Shown: one piece after another, positions 18,491 to 27,563 of the stretch
How positions within the stretch are numbered: position 1 is the stretch's first letter
Layout: the number at the start of each line of letters is the position of its first letter
Assembly: GCF_032337135.1 (NCBI RefSeq)
Contig: NZ_JAVXZZ010000001.1
Location: 1 to 64,000 of the forward strand
DNA length: 64,000 nt
Direction: 5' to 3'
From: Allorhodoferax sp032337135
GTDB taxonomy: Bacteria; Pseudomonadota; Gammaproteobacteria; Burkholderiales; Burkholderiaceae_C
Position numbers and translations under genes: made by a program
The notes under the pieces: model-generated
Databases searched by the model: none
What the model saw: only the letters and a program-made list of their open reading frames with translations
What the model was told of the DNA's origin: nothing

Positions 18491-19297
18491 ATGTACCTTA
18501 CCGTCAACAACGCTGCCACCTACTGCTACACCGGCGGCAAGACTTTCGATGCGGCCAAGCCCACACTGATCTTCCTGCACGGTGTGCTCAACGACCACAG
18601 CGTCTGGATCCTGCAGACCCGCTACCTGGCCCACCACGGCTACAACGTGCTGGCGCTGGACCTGCCCGGGCACTGCAAGAGCGCGGGCACGCCGCCCGCC
18701 ACCATCGAGGACGCGGCCGACTTCGTGCTGGCGCTCATGGACGCGGCCGGCCTGCAGCAGGCCACGCTCATCGGCCACAGCATGGGCTCGCTCATTGCCC
18801 TTGAAGCGGCGGGGCGGGCCCCCGACCGCATGAAGCAGCTGGTGCTGGTGGGTACCGCGTTTCCCATGAAGGTGTCCCCTGCCCTGCTCGACGCCTCGCT
18901 GAACACACCCATGAAGGCGCTGGAGATGGTCAACGTCTTTTCCCGCTCCACGCTGGCGGCACCGCCCTCGGCCCTGGGCCCGGGCACCTGGGTGTTTGGC
19001 GCCGGCATGGCGCTGGGCAAGCGCGTGCTGGCCAGCAACCGGGACGTCAACCTGTTCCACACCGGCTTCAAGGCTTGCGACGCCTATGCGGGTGGCGAGG
19101 CAGCGATGGAACGCGTGACCTGCCCGGTGCTGTTTGCCTTGGGCGCGGTGGACCAGATGACCACCCCGAAAGCAGCACAGGGCCTCATCGCGAAATGCGC
19201 CCACCCGACCGTGGTGCAGCTGCCCGGCGGCCACCACCAGATGACCGAAACCGCCGAAGAGTTGCTGGCGGCGCTCAAGGGTTTTCTGCGGCCCTAG
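18491..19297 (+). CDS. Alpha/beta-fold hydrolase
   Basis: A 268-residue single-domain hydrolase. The oxyanion segment is FLHGVLNDHSVW. The nucleophile elbow is LIGHSMGSLIA (serine in GHSMG), the acid is likely the Asp in LGAVDQMTTP, and the base is the first His of LPGGHHQMTETAEEL. All parts of the triad are present, so it should be active. The substrate cannot be predicted; relatives include esterases and carboxylic-ester hydrolases such as BioH-like enzymes. It reads in the same direction as metY, separated by repeat copy B. It ends 18 bases before the convergent channel gene. Confidence 0.85.
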   Translation: MYLTVNNAATYCYTGGKTFDAAKPTLIFLHGVLNDHSVWILQTRYLAHHGYNVLALDLPGHCKSAGTPPATIEDAADFVLALMDAAGLQQATLIGHSMGSLIALEAAGRAPDRMKQLVLVGTAFPMKVSPALLDASLNTPMKALEMVNVFSRSTLAAPPSALGPGTWVFGAGMALGKRVLASNRDVNLFHTGFKACDAYAGGEAAMERVTCPVLFALGAVDQMTTPKAAQGLIAKCAHPTVVQLPGGHHQMTETAEELLAALKGFLRP

Positions 19298-19315
19298 GGG
19301 CGCTGCCCACCCTGC

Positions 19316-20962
19316 TCAGGCCGCGGCAGTATCTGCGGCAAATTCGTTCTGGAAGCGTTCCAGGCTGTGGGCCGAACCACAGACAAACAGCACATCGTCG
19401 CCATGCACGGTGAACTCCGGCCCGAACTCCACCTGCACCACGCCGGCGCGCTCCACCGCCACCACCTTGGCCCCGGTGCGCTCCAGGGCTTCGCTGTGCC
19501 AGGGGTGGTGTCCCACCAGTGCATTGCCCTTGAGGCGCTGGATCTTGACGTGGTTTTCCATCAGCGCGCCTTGTTCGTCGAGCAGGTGGAACGCCAGAAT
19601 CTGGCCCGTGACCTGGCCCACCGAAATCGCGAAGTCCGCTCCCGAGCGGTAGAGCCGGGCAATGTTGGGGGTGCGCAGCACACGCACGATCAGCGGCACT
19701 TCGGGGGCGTAGTCGCGCACCACGGCGGTAGCAAACACCGACTCGCCGTCATCGCTCAAGGCCAGCACCACGGCACTGGCTTCGCGCACGCGGGCCTGGT
19801 CCAGACAGATGCGATCCAGCACCGTGCCTACCACGTCAACGCCAGGGCCGGCCATGCGGTCAATGACAATGCAGCGCTCTCCCGCATCACGCAGCATTTC
19901 GGCCACCTTCTGCCCGACGGCGCCGAAGCCGGCCACCACGATGGGGCCCTGGCGGCGGATGGGCAAGGCCATGCGCTCCACCACATCGAGGTTGGCCTGC
20001 ACTCCCACCACCACCAGGATGGCCCCGGCCTCGATGCGCGTGTCGGGCCCCTTGGCGGTGGTGAACACGCCACCGAGCCACTGCCCGATCACCGACACCC
20101 CGTGAAGCTCACGCAGACGCAAGTCCCCCAGGCGCTTGCCGGCCAGCGAGCTGTCGGCGCGCACCCGGAACTCGGCCAGCGCCAGCTGGGCACCCAGCAG
20201 GTGCAGCCCTTCGGCCTGCGGGCTCATCTGCGTGCTGGCGCGCGAGGCCAGCGCAGCACCCAGCACGTGCGCCGGCGTGAACACTTCGGTGGCGCCGATC
20301 TGCAGCATGGGAGCGCGGTACAGCGGGTCATCCGCCAGCGCGAACAAGGGGCCGGTAAAGCCGTGCTCACGTGCCAGCATGGCGCAGGCCGCGTTGGCGT
20401 GGTCGTCGGCATTGCACACCACGGCCCGCGCCTGGGCCACGCGCTGCAGCGCCTGCGGGTCGTCGGCCAGGTTGCCCAGCACCACCTCGTAGCCGCGGTC
20501 GCGCAGGCTGCGCGCCAGCTGCGGGTCTTCCTCGAAGATGACGAAGGGGCTGTTGGCGGCATTGAAGTCCACCAGCAGCGACTCCAGCGTGGGCCCGTAG
20601 CGGTAGAACAGCACCTTGCCCGCTATGGGGGGCAGCTCGTGCTGCAGCCGCACCTCGAACTTCTCTTCAAAGTAGGGCAGCACCAGCACCGGAAAGATCA
20701 GGAAGATGAGCATCTGCCCGATGAAGGGCGTGATGATCACGAACAGCGCCATGGCCGGGTGCGCCCAGTGGTTGTCGTGGCCATAGCCGGTGTTGGTCAT
20801 GGTCTCGGAGGCCCATTGCAGGCCTTCCAGAAACGTGCGCGGCTGCCCTTCCAGGTAGGTCATGCCCAGCATGTACAGGGAGCCCAGGGTGAGGACGGCC
20901 AGCGGCAGGAAGGCCAACAGCGCGAGCAAACCGTATGAGGAACTTTTGGTCTTGCGGGGCAT
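19316..20962 (-). CDS. Two-TM potassium-channel-like protein with tandem TrkA-N (RCK) domains
   Basis: A 548-residue membrane protein. One hydrophobic helix (about residues 12-33) and a second (about 69-95) flank a pore loop with ETMTNTGYGHDNHW, where TNTGYG is a K+-channel selectivity-filter type sequence. Two NAD-binding TrkA-N-like modules follow: one begins KVLFYRYGPTLESLLVDF, and the second begins PIVVAGFGAVGQKVAEMLRDAGERCIVID, where the Rossmann glycines are clear. TrkA-C-like segments (FRVRADSSLAGKRLGDL, and NALVGHHPWHSEALERTGAKV) follow each. It resembles gated potassium channels or K+-efflux regulators. The nearby PACE and YihY genes share its strand but not an obvious function. Confidence 0.85.
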   Translation of the reverse strand: MPRKTKSSSYGLLALLAFLPLAVLTLGSLYMLGMTYLEGQPRTFLEGLQWASETMTNTGYGHDNHWAHPAMALFVIITPFIGQMLIFLIFPVLVLPYFEEKFEVRLQHELPPIAGKVLFYRYGPTLESLLVDFNAANSPFVIFEEDPQLARSLRDRGYEVVLGNLADDPQALQRVAQARAVVCNADDHANAACAMLAREHGFTGPLFALADDPLYRAPMLQIGATEVFTPAHVLGAALASRASTQMSPQAEGLHLLGAQLALAEFRVRADSSLAGKRLGDLRLRELHGVSVIGQWLGGVFTTAKGPDTRIEAGAILVVVGVQANLDVVERMALPIRRQGPIVVAGFGAVGQKVAEMLRDAGERCIVIDRMAGPGVDVVGTVLDRICLDQARVREASAVVLALSDDGESVFATAVVRDYAPEVPLIVRVLRTPNIARLYRSGADFAISVGQVTGQILAFHLLDEQGALMENHVKIQRLKGNALVGHHPWHSEALERTGAKVVAVERAGVVQVEFGPEFTVHGDDVLFVCGSAHSLERFQNEFAADTAAA

Positions 20963-21035
20963 GGAGCACGTGCGAAGGTGGTGACCCGGCTAGCTTAGCA
21001 TCGACCCGCGGTACCCACGGGGGTGTGCTACTGCC

Positions 21036-21494
21036 CTAGCGCGCCGACTCGGGCAGGCCGAACAGGTGGTCGAAGCACCAGGTGAAGGCCACGGTGTAGA
21101 CCATGAAGAACAGCAGGAAACCCAGCTCGGTCAGCAAGGCCTGCCACAGGCCGATGTGCAGCCACCAGGCCATCACCGGAATCAGGAACAGACCCAGCCC
21201 GCCTTCGAAACCGATGCCGTGCACCAGGCGGCGCAGCGGCGAGCGGCCCTTGACGGTCTGGCGCCGCTCCCACCATTCGAACAGGGCATTGAAGCTGTAG
21301 TTCCAGGCCAGCGCAATGCTGCTCATCAGCACCGACAGGCCCAGGGCCGAGCCCGCCCCTTCCGCGAACACCAGTGCGATGGCGGGCGTGACCAGGCTGA
21401 TGGCCACCACCTCGTACAGCACCGCCTGCAGCACGCGGCGCGTGCGCGGAGCCAGTGCCAGCCCCAGCAATCCATGTTCATGCATGCCGGGCAT
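21036..21494 (-). CDS. PACE-family efflux protein (bacterial transmembrane pair domain)
   Basis: A 152-residue protein with four transmembrane helices in two repeated pairs. The first pair begins RRVLQAVLYEVVAISLVTPAIALVF and ends ALAWNYSFNALFEWWERR. The second begins LVHGIGFEGGLGLFLIPVMAWWL and ends YTVAFTWCFDHLFGLP. The repeated W/F-N/D-x-x-F pattern and the membrane-embedded glutamate in the first helix match the AceI/PACE family, which exports biocides such as chlorhexidine. The start is at 21494 or the nearby ATG at 21485. The substrate is not predictable from sequence. Confidence 0.88.
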   Translation of the reverse strand: MPGMHEHGLLGLALAPRTRRVLQAVLYEVVAISLVTPAIALVFAEGAGSALGLSVLMSSIALAWNYSFNALFEWWERRQTVKGRSPLRRLVHGIGFEGGLGLFLIPVMAWWLHIGLWQALLTELGFLLFFMVYTVAFTWCFDHLFGLPESAR

Positions 21495-21511
21495 CCACGT
21501 TGCTACAGTTT

Positions 21512-22729
21512 TCAGAGCGCATCACGCAGATTCAATGCGGGCCAGCGCTCAATTTCATACAAATTCTTGCCCTGCGCAGGGGGTGGCAGCAGCAGCCGCT
21601 GCATCAGCGGCTGCAGGGGGGTGGTGGCGGGGTCGGCCAGCAGCACGAAACGCGCACCATGTTCCTGGCTGTCACCTTCGCTCAGCAGGCCGACCCAGTC
21701 CAGCGCCTGCAGCGCCTCCATGACCGTCTCCAGTCGCTGGGTGTCCACCCGCAGCTGGCCACCGAGCTGCTCCATGCTCAGCCCACGCTCAGGCTGCGCG
21801 CGCGCAGCATCGAGCAGGCGCAGCACGTCGAGTGACAGGCTGAACTGCCAGCCCGGTCCGCTGCGCATGCGGTGTGCCCCCGCCAGCAGGTTCGGGATGT
21901 AGGCCGTGAGCGTGGCGCCCAGCAGCACGATGATCCAGGCCACATAGATCCAAACCAGCAAAATCGGCACCGTGGCAAATGCGCCATACACCATGGAATA
22001 GGTGGGCACCTTGCTCAGGTACAGGGCCAGCGCCTTCTTGGCCAGTTCCATGGCGGTCGAGACAAAGAGCCCACCCATCCAGGCATGGCCCCAGCGCACC
22101 GAGGTGTTGGGCACGAAACGGTACAGGGCCGCCATGCCGCCCGCCACCAGCAGGAACTGCACCACTTCCAGCAGCAGGCCCACGCCACCCGGCATGGCCC
22201 CGACCAGACCCTTGCTGGCCGAGACCGCGTAGGAGGTGATGGACAGGCTCACGGCCAGCATCAGCGGCCCCAGGGTGATGGCGGTCCAGTAGATCAGCAC
22301 GCGTTGCGCAAAGGGGCGTGGCGAACGCACGCGCCAGATGCTGTTGAGCGTGCGGTCGATGGTGAACATCAAGGCCAGCGCCGTGCCAAACAGCACCGCA
22401 ATACCGGCCGCCCCGAGCTTGCTGGCCTTGCCGGCAAACTGGTTCAGGTAACCCAGCACCTGCTTGGCGATGTTGTCCGGCACCAGGCTTTCGATCAGCC
22501 ACTTCTGCAGCACGTCCTGGAACTTGGCGAACATCGGGAAGGCCGTGAACACGGCCAGCGCCACGGCGATGAAGGGCACCAGCGAGATGATGGTGGTGAA
22601 GGTGAGCGAGCTGGCGGTGAGCGCCAGGCGGTCTTCGCGGAAGCGCTCGCGCAGGGTCAGCACCGCGTCGATCCACGGCACACGCGCTATCTCGGCCAGC
22701 CACTGGCGCAGACGGGTAAGGAATTGCAT
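21512..22729 (-). CDS. YihY/BrkB-family inner-membrane protein with C-terminal extension
   Basis: A 405-residue protein whose first ~290 residues are the YihY/virulence factor BrkB domain: LTASSLTFTTIISLVPFIAVALAVFTAFPMF, then RPFAQRVLIYWTAITLGPLMLAVSLS and AFATVPILLVWIYVAWIIVLLGATLTAYIPN, giving six likely membrane helices. The C-terminal ~110 residues are soluble and contain a possible winged-helix segment (GLSMEQLGGQLRVDTQRLETVMEALQALDWVGLL). The older RNase BN annotation of this family is not supported. It lies 17 bases upstream of the PACE gene on the same strand, so the two probably form a transcript. Confidence 0.88.
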   Translation of the reverse strand: MQFLTRLRQWLAEIARVPWIDAVLTLRERFREDRLALTASSLTFTTIISLVPFIAVALAVFTAFPMFAKFQDVLQKWLIESLVPDNIAKQVLGYLNQFAGKASKLGAAGIAVLFGTALALMFTIDRTLNSIWRVRSPRPFAQRVLIYWTAITLGPLMLAVSLSITSYAVSASKGLVGAMPGGVGLLLEVVQFLLVAGGMAALYRFVPNTSVRWGHAWMGGLFVSTAMELAKKALALYLSKVPTYSMVYGAFATVPILLVWIYVAWIIVLLGATLTAYIPNLLAGAHRMRSGPGWQFSLSLDVLRLLDAARAQPERGLSMEQLGGQLRVDTQRLETVMEALQALDWVGLLSEGDSQEHGARFVLLADPATTPLQPLMQRLLLPPPAQGKNLYEIERWPALNLRDAL

Positions 22730-22751
22730 AGCCCGCTATGATGCCAGTTCC

Positions 22752-23183
22752 ATGAATCAGACTGCTTCGGGCCCTTCGCCCACCCCCGCTCCCAATGCCC
22801 CGCCTCCCCTTGCTGACCTGGCCCGCTGGGTCGCCGTAGCCAGTCTGCTGGCCCTGATTGCCCTGTGCCTGGCCTGGGAGCTGGTGCTGGCACCCCTCAA
22901 ACCCGGTGGCTCCTGGATCGCGTTCAAGGCCCTGCCGCTGTGCCTGCCGCTGGCGGGCCTGCTCAAGCACCGCATGTACACCTACCGCGCCTTGAGCCTG
23001 TGGATCTGGCTCTACTTCACCGAGGGCGTGGTACGCGCCTACAGTGACACTGCGCCCAGCAACTACTACGCCCTGGCCGAAGTGGCCCTCACCGTGGTGC
23101 TGTTCGTGGCCTGCGTGGTGCACATCCGCGTGCGCCTGGCAGCCGCCAAGGCCCGGGGCCTGACCGAAACGGCCGCCGCATGA
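22752..23183 (+). CDS. DUF2069 membrane protein
   Basis: A 143-residue protein with a proline-rich N-terminal tail and about four membrane segments: WVAVASLLALIALCLAWELVLA, ALPLCLPLAGLL, ALSLWIWLYFTEGVVRAYSD and ALAEVALTVVLFVACVVHIRVR. The pattern KALPLCLPL...YTYRALSLWIWLYFTEGVVRAYSD is typical of the DUF2069 family. Function is unknown. The ATG at 22752 is divergent from the YihY gene by 22 bases, so the promoters must overlap. Its stop overlaps the start of the FAD oxidase (ATGA), implying translational coupling. Confidence 0.88.
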   Translation: MNQTASGPSPTPAPNAPPPLADLARWVAVASLLALIALCLAWELVLAPLKPGGSWIAFKALPLCLPLAGLLKHRMYTYRALSLWIWLYFTEGVVRAYSDTAPSNYYALAEVALTVVLFVACVVHIRVRLAAAKARGLTETAAA

Positions 23184-24619
23184 ACGCCCGGCACACAGCC
23201 CTTCTCGACACCCTGCGCTCGCTGGTGGGCGCCGCCCACGTGCGCACCCCCGACACCGACGACCTGACCCCCTACGAGCAGGACTGGCGCAAGCGTGCGC
23301 GCGGCCGCGCCCTGGCCGTGGTGTTCCCCGCTTCCACCGCCGAGGTAGCCGCGGTGGTGCGCGCCTGCGTAGCAGCGGGGGTGGCAGTGGTGCCGCAGGG
23401 CGGCAACACCGGCATGGTGGTCGGCGCCACACCCGATGACAGCGGTACCCAGGTGGTGCTGCGCACCACACGCATGGATGCCATCCGAGCGATCGACACA
23501 GGCAACCAGACCGTAACGGTGGAAGCAGGCTGCGTGCTGCAGACCCTGCAGGACGCCTGTGCCGAAGCCGGCTTCCTGTTCCCCTTGAGCCTGGGCTCGG
23601 AAGGCAGCTGCACCATCGGCGGCAACCTGTCCACCAACGCCGGTGGCACCCAGGTGGTGCGTTACGGCAACACGCGCGAACTGTGCCTGGGCCTGGAGGT
23701 GGTGACGCCCCAAGGCGAGGTGTGGAGCAACCTGACCGGCCTGCGCAAGGACAACACCGGCTACGACCTGCGCCACCTGCTGATCGGCGCCGAGGGCACG
23801 CTGGGCATCATCACCGCGGCCACGCTCAAGCTCAGCCCGCTGCCCAACGTACAGCTCACCGCCTTTGCCGCCGTGTATTCGCTGCAGAGCGCGGTGGAAC
23901 TGCTGACCCTGGCGCACCGCCAGCTGCATGCCGGCCTCACCGGCTTCGAGGTGATGGGCCGCTTTGCGCTGAGCCTGGTGCAGAAGCACTTCCCGCAGCA
24001 GCGCATTCCTTTCATCGACACCTTGGACGAGACCGCCGCGCCCTACTTCGTGGTGCTGGAAAACTCCGACCTCGAATCGGCCAGCCACGCCCGCGAGCGC
24101 TTCGAGGCCCTGCTGGGCCAGGCCATCGAGGAAGGCTGCGTGCTCGACGCCGTCGTGGCCGAGAACGTGGCCCAGGCGCACGCGCTGTGGCACATCCGCG
24201 AGAGCATTCCGCTGGCGCAGGCCCAGGAGGGCCTGAACCTCAAGCACGACATCTCCTTGCCCATCTCGTCGATCCCCGAGTTCGTGGACGAGGCCTTACC
24301 CGCCCTGCAGGCCGCCTGCCCCGGCGTGCGTCTGGTGAACTACGGCCACCTGGGCGACGGCAACCTGCACTTCAACGTGCAGGCCCCCGTGGGCAGCGAC
24401 GCCGAAGCCTTCTTGCGCGACATGGAAGCGCCCATCGCCCATGTGGTGTACGAACTGGTGAAGGCGCGCGGCGGGTCGATTAGCGCCGAGCACGGCATCG
24501 GTAGCCTCAAGCGTGAGAAATTGGTGGAGTACAAGGACCCGGTGATGCTTTCCACCATGCGCGCCATCAAGCAGGCGCTGGACCCGCAGGGGCTGATGAA
24601 CCCCGGCAAGATGGTCTGA
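23180..24619 (+). CDS. FAD-linked oxidase, D-2-hydroxyacid (D-2-hydroxyglutarate-like) dehydrogenase
   Basis: A 479-residue flavoprotein. The N-terminal PCMH-type FAD domain has VVPQGGNTGMVVGATPDD and SLGSEGSCTIGGNLSTNAGGTQVVRYGNTRE. The C-terminal FAD-oxidase domain has NYGHLGDGNLHFNV (metal-binding histidines) and ISAEHGIGSLKREKL, then the closing LDPQGLMNPGKM. This is the GlcD/D2HGDH/LDHD family, which oxidises D-2-hydroxyacids and passes electrons to a carrier. The exact substrate is uncertain. Its stop codon is directly adjacent to the convergent pepD stop. Confidence 0.88.
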   Translation: MNARHTALLDTLRSLVGAAHVRTPDTDDLTPYEQDWRKRARGRALAVVFPASTAEVAAVVRACVAAGVAVVPQGGNTGMVVGATPDDSGTQVVLRTTRMDAIRAIDTGNQTVTVEAGCVLQTLQDACAEAGFLFPLSLGSEGSCTIGGNLSTNAGGTQVVRYGNTRELCLGLEVVTPQGEVWSNLTGLRKDNTGYDLRHLLIGAEGTLGIITAATLKLSPLPNVQLTAFAAVYSLQSAVELLTLAHRQLHAGLTGFEVMGRFALSLVQKHFPQQRIPFIDTLDETAAPYFVVLENSDLESASHARERFEALLGQAIEEGCVLDAVVAENVAQAHALWHIRESIPLAQAQEGLNLKHDISLPISSIPEFVDEALPALQAACPGVRLVNYGHLGDGNLHFNVQAPVGSDAEAFLRDMEAPIAHVVYELVKARGGSISAEHGIGSLKREKLVEYKDPVMLSTMRAIKQALDPQGLMNPGKMV

Positions 24620-26092
24620 TCAGGCCGGCTGCGCCAGCGCGGTGATGATCGTGCGCAGCAGCGTCCAGCAGCGCTCCACCGAGGCAATCTCGACCCGCTC
24701 GCCCGGTGCATGGGCACCGCGGATGGTGGGCCCGAAAGACACGGCGTCCATGCCCGGGTACTTGGCGTTGATGATGCCGCACTCCAGCCCGGCGTGGATG
24801 ACCTGCAGGCGCGAGGCTTCGCCAAAAGTCTGCGCGTACACGGCCTGGCACTGGGCCAGCAAGGCCGAATTCGGGTTCGGCGTCCAGCCCGGGTAGTGGC
24901 CGTCCACCGTCACGCTGGCACCCGCACTGCGGAACACCACGGCGATGGTCTCGGCCAGTGCCGCCGTCTGGTCGTCGCGCAGCGAGCGCACCATCAGGTT
25001 GGCGCTGAACTGGCCGTCTTGCAGATCGACCACCCCGAGGTTGTTGGAGGTTTCCACCACCCCGGCGAAATGCGGGCTCATGGCGCGCACGCCGTAGGGT
25101 GCCATGCACAGGGCCTGCACCAGGCTGCGCTGGGCCGCCGAGGTCACGGCCTGGGCAGGTTCGCCAGCGGCAGGAGACCACTGCACCTGGACCTGGGATT
25201 CGCCACCCGCCACCAGCAGGGTACGGCGCCATTGCTGGGCCAGCACGTCCACCAGGCGCTGCGCCGTTTCCACCGACGCTGCTGGCACGGCCAGCACGGC
25301 GCGGGCTTCGCGCGGCAGGGCGTTGCGTGCCGTGCCGCCGCGCAGCGACACCAGCTGCACCGCATCGCCCAAGGCGAACTGCAGCGCCTGCAGGGCCTGG
25401 GCCAGCAGGCGGTTGGCATTGCCGCGTGGCAGGTGGATATCGACCCCCGAATGCCCGCCGCGCAAGCCGCTGATCGACAGCGTCCACAGCGCGTGCCCCG
25501 CGGCCACCGGTTCGGTAGGCCACTGGGCCTGCACCTCCACATCGGCCCCACCCGCGCAACCCAGGTAGAACTCGCCCCACTCTTCTGTGTCGATGTTGAG
25601 CATGCGCGTGGCGCGCAGCCAGCCGCCTTGCAGGCCGTGGGCGCCGCCCATGCCGGCTTCCTCGTCCACAGTTAGCAGCACTTCGAGCGGGCCGTGCTGC
25701 AGGGTATCGTCTTCCAGCGCCGCCAGCGCCAGGGCCACGCCCAGGCCGTTGTCGGCGCCCAGCGTGGTGTTCTTGGCAACCAGCCAGCCGTCCACCACCT
25801 CGGCGGTGATGGGCATGGTGTGGAAGTCATGCACCGTGCCACTGTTGGCCTGGCACACCATGTCCAGGTGGCCCTGCAGCGCCAGCGGCGCCACATGCTC
25901 CAGCCCGGGGCTGGCGGCCTTGCGGATCAGCAGGTTGCCCGCGGCATCCACCTCGGTCTGCAACCCACGGCCCTGGGCCCAGGCGACCAGGTGTTCACGC
26001 AACGCAGCCTCATGGCGCGAGGGGCGCGGAATGGCGCACAGCGTGGCAAAGTGGTTCCAGACCAGGGACGGAGACAGGGCAGCAATGGACAT
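24620..26092 (-). CDS. pepD: Aminoacyl-histidine dipeptidase (M20 family peptidase D)
   Basis: A 490-residue metallopeptidase, close to E. coli PepD in length. The metal-binding residues are visible in order: His in LQGHLDMVCQ, Asp in LGADNGLGVALAL, Glu pair in TVDEEAGMGGAHGL, Asp in NIDTEEWGEFYLGCAGG, and the last His in VIHAGLECGIINAKYPGMD. A lid domain interrupts the catalytic domain. It cleaves carnosine-like and other dipeptides in the cytoplasm. Its stop abuts the FAD oxidase stop with no space between, so the two converge without a terminator. Confidence 0.93.
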   Translation of the reverse strand: MSIAALSPSLVWNHFATLCAIPRPSRHEAALREHLVAWAQGRGLQTEVDAAGNLLIRKAASPGLEHVAPLALQGHLDMVCQANSGTVHDFHTMPITAEVVDGWLVAKNTTLGADNGLGVALALAALEDDTLQHGPLEVLLTVDEEAGMGGAHGLQGGWLRATRMLNIDTEEWGEFYLGCAGGADVEVQAQWPTEPVAAGHALWTLSISGLRGGHSGVDIHLPRGNANRLLAQALQALQFALGDAVQLVSLRGGTARNALPREARAVLAVPAASVETAQRLVDVLAQQWRRTLLVAGGESQVQVQWSPAAGEPAQAVTSAAQRSLVQALCMAPYGVRAMSPHFAGVVETSNNLGVVDLQDGQFSANLMVRSLRDDQTAALAETIAVVFRSAGASVTVDGHYPGWTPNPNSALLAQCQAVYAQTFGEASRLQVIHAGLECGIINAKYPGMDAVSFGPTIRGAHAPGERVEIASVERCWTLLRTIITALAQPA

Positions 26093-26163
26093 GACGGAAG
26101 ACGCGAGGGAACAGGGGCCGCCATTCTAGGCGGCGGCACATGCCAGGCAGCCGGGCCTCACAG

Positions 26164-26227
26164 CCGCTATGCATTTGGTAGCTGCCTGCGCAATATCTAC
26201 CTGGGCTAGAGGCCAATTTGGCACCTA
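26164..26227 (+). repeat. Dispersed intergenic repeat, copy C
   Basis: The sequence starts CCGCTATGCATTTGGTAGCT, then GCCTGCGCAATATCTACC, then GGGCTAGAGGCCAATTTGG. It aligns with copies A, B and D. It lies in the divergent gap between pepD and the S1C protease gene, about 57 bases before the latter's start. Confidence 0.8.
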
Positions 26228-26284
26228 AACGCCAATGACGAAGCCTCCCCTTGCAATGCCAGCCTGCGCCGCCATCTACCGCGC

Positions 26285-27475
26285 ATGTACGACCCGTATT
26301 CGCCCCCGCCCCGCCCGCTTCGCGACGACCGCTTTGTGCAGCGCTGGCTGTTCATCACCGCCTGCATCGCCGCGCTGATGCTGCTGTGGCATTTCTTGCC
26401 CACCATCGAATCCGCCATCGCCCCGCGCCAGGCCGCCGAGCGCACCGTCACGCCGCGCGGCGAGCTGGCGGCCGACGAGCGCAGCACCATTGCGCTGTTC
26501 GAGCAGTCGCGCGACTCGGTGGTGTACATCTCCACCGCGCAACTGGTGCGCGACGCCTGGAGCCGCAACGTGATGTCGGTGCCGCGCGGCACCGGTTCGG
26601 GCTTCGTGTGGGACGACGCGGGCCATGTGGTCACCAATTACCACGTCATCGAAGGGGCCTCCACGGCCACCGTCAAGCTCTCGGACGGGCGCGACTACCA
26701 GGCCGCCCTGGTGGGCGCCAGCCCGGCGCACGACATTGCGGTGCTGCGCATCGGCGTGGGTTTCAAGCGCCCACCCGCAGTACCCGTGGGCACCAGCGCC
26801 GACCTGAAGGTGGGGCAGAAGGTGTTTGCCATCGGCAACCCCTTCGGGCTGGACTGGACGCTCACCACCGGCATCATCTCGGCGCTGGACCGCTCGCTGG
26901 CCAGCGATAACAGGCAGGGTCAGGGCCAGGGCACCATCGAGCACCTGATACAGACCGATGCCGCCATCAACCCCGGCAACTCGGGCGGCCCGTTGCTGGA
27001 CTCGGCTGGGCGCCTCATCGGCATCAATACCGCCATCTACAGCCCCTCGGGGGCCTCGGCCGGCATCGGCTTTGCGGTGCCGGTGGATACGGTGATGCGC
27101 GTGGTGCCGCAGATCATCCAGAAGGGCCAATACCTGCCACCCGCGCTGGGCGTACAGCTGGACGAAGCCGTGAACGCGCGCCTGCTGCGGGCACTGGGCA
27201 CCGAAGGCGCCGTGGTGCTGCGCGTGCTACCCGGTTCCGCAGCCGAGCGCGCCGGCCTGCAAGGCCTGGGCCGCGCTGCCGATGGCAGCCTGGTGGCGGG
27301 TGACATCATCACTGCCGTGGACGGCAAGGTGGTCAAGACCGTGGCCCAACTGCAAGCCCAGCTGGACGAACGCCGCATCGGCGACGTGGCCAAACTGACC
27401 GTGCAGCGGGAGGGAAAGACGCGGGAAGTGGCGGTGGAGTTGCAGGCGGGGGAGCGGGGGCGGGGAGTTCCCTGA
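26285..27475 (+). CDS. Membrane-anchored trypsin-like serine protease with PDZ domain (DegS/DegQ-like)
   Basis: A 396-residue protein. The single N-terminal helix (about residues 20-38, WLFITACIAALMLLWHFLP) anchors it to the inner membrane, as in DegS. The catalytic triad is complete: His in VVTNYHVIEGA, Asp in SPAHDIAVLRI, Ser in INPGNSGGPLLDSAG. One C-terminal PDZ domain follows (GVQLDEAVNARLLRALGTEGAVVLRVLPGSAAERAGLQGLG, then GDIITAVDGKVVKTVAQLQAQLDE). It acts in the periplasm on misfolded proteins or as a regulatory protease; a single PDZ and a membrane anchor favour the DegS type. No rseA-like target gene is seen nearby. Confidence 0.92.
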   Translation: MYDPYSPPPRPLRDDRFVQRWLFITACIAALMLLWHFLPTIESAIAPRQAAERTVTPRGELAADERSTIALFEQSRDSVVYISTAQLVRDAWSRNVMSVPRGTGSGFVWDDAGHVVTNYHVIEGASTATVKLSDGRDYQAALVGASPAHDIAVLRIGVGFKRPPAVPVGTSADLKVGQKVFAIGNPFGLDWTLTTGIISALDRSLASDNRQGQGQGTIEHLIQTDAAINPGNSGGPLLDSAGRLIGINTAIYSPSGASAGIGFAVPVDTVMRVVPQIIQKGQYLPPALGVQLDEAVNARLLRALGTEGAVVLRVLPGSAAERAGLQGLGRAADGSLVAGDIITAVDGKVVKTVAQLQAQLDERRIGDVAKLTVQREGKTREVAVELQAGERGRGVP

Positions 27476-27563
27476 ACAGGCCCTGCTTCGCTACACTTGT
27501 CGGCGGCGAGTCAGTATGGAAACAGTCTGTCGGCACCGCTGCCTGGGCGGGGGAGGAGCACCA

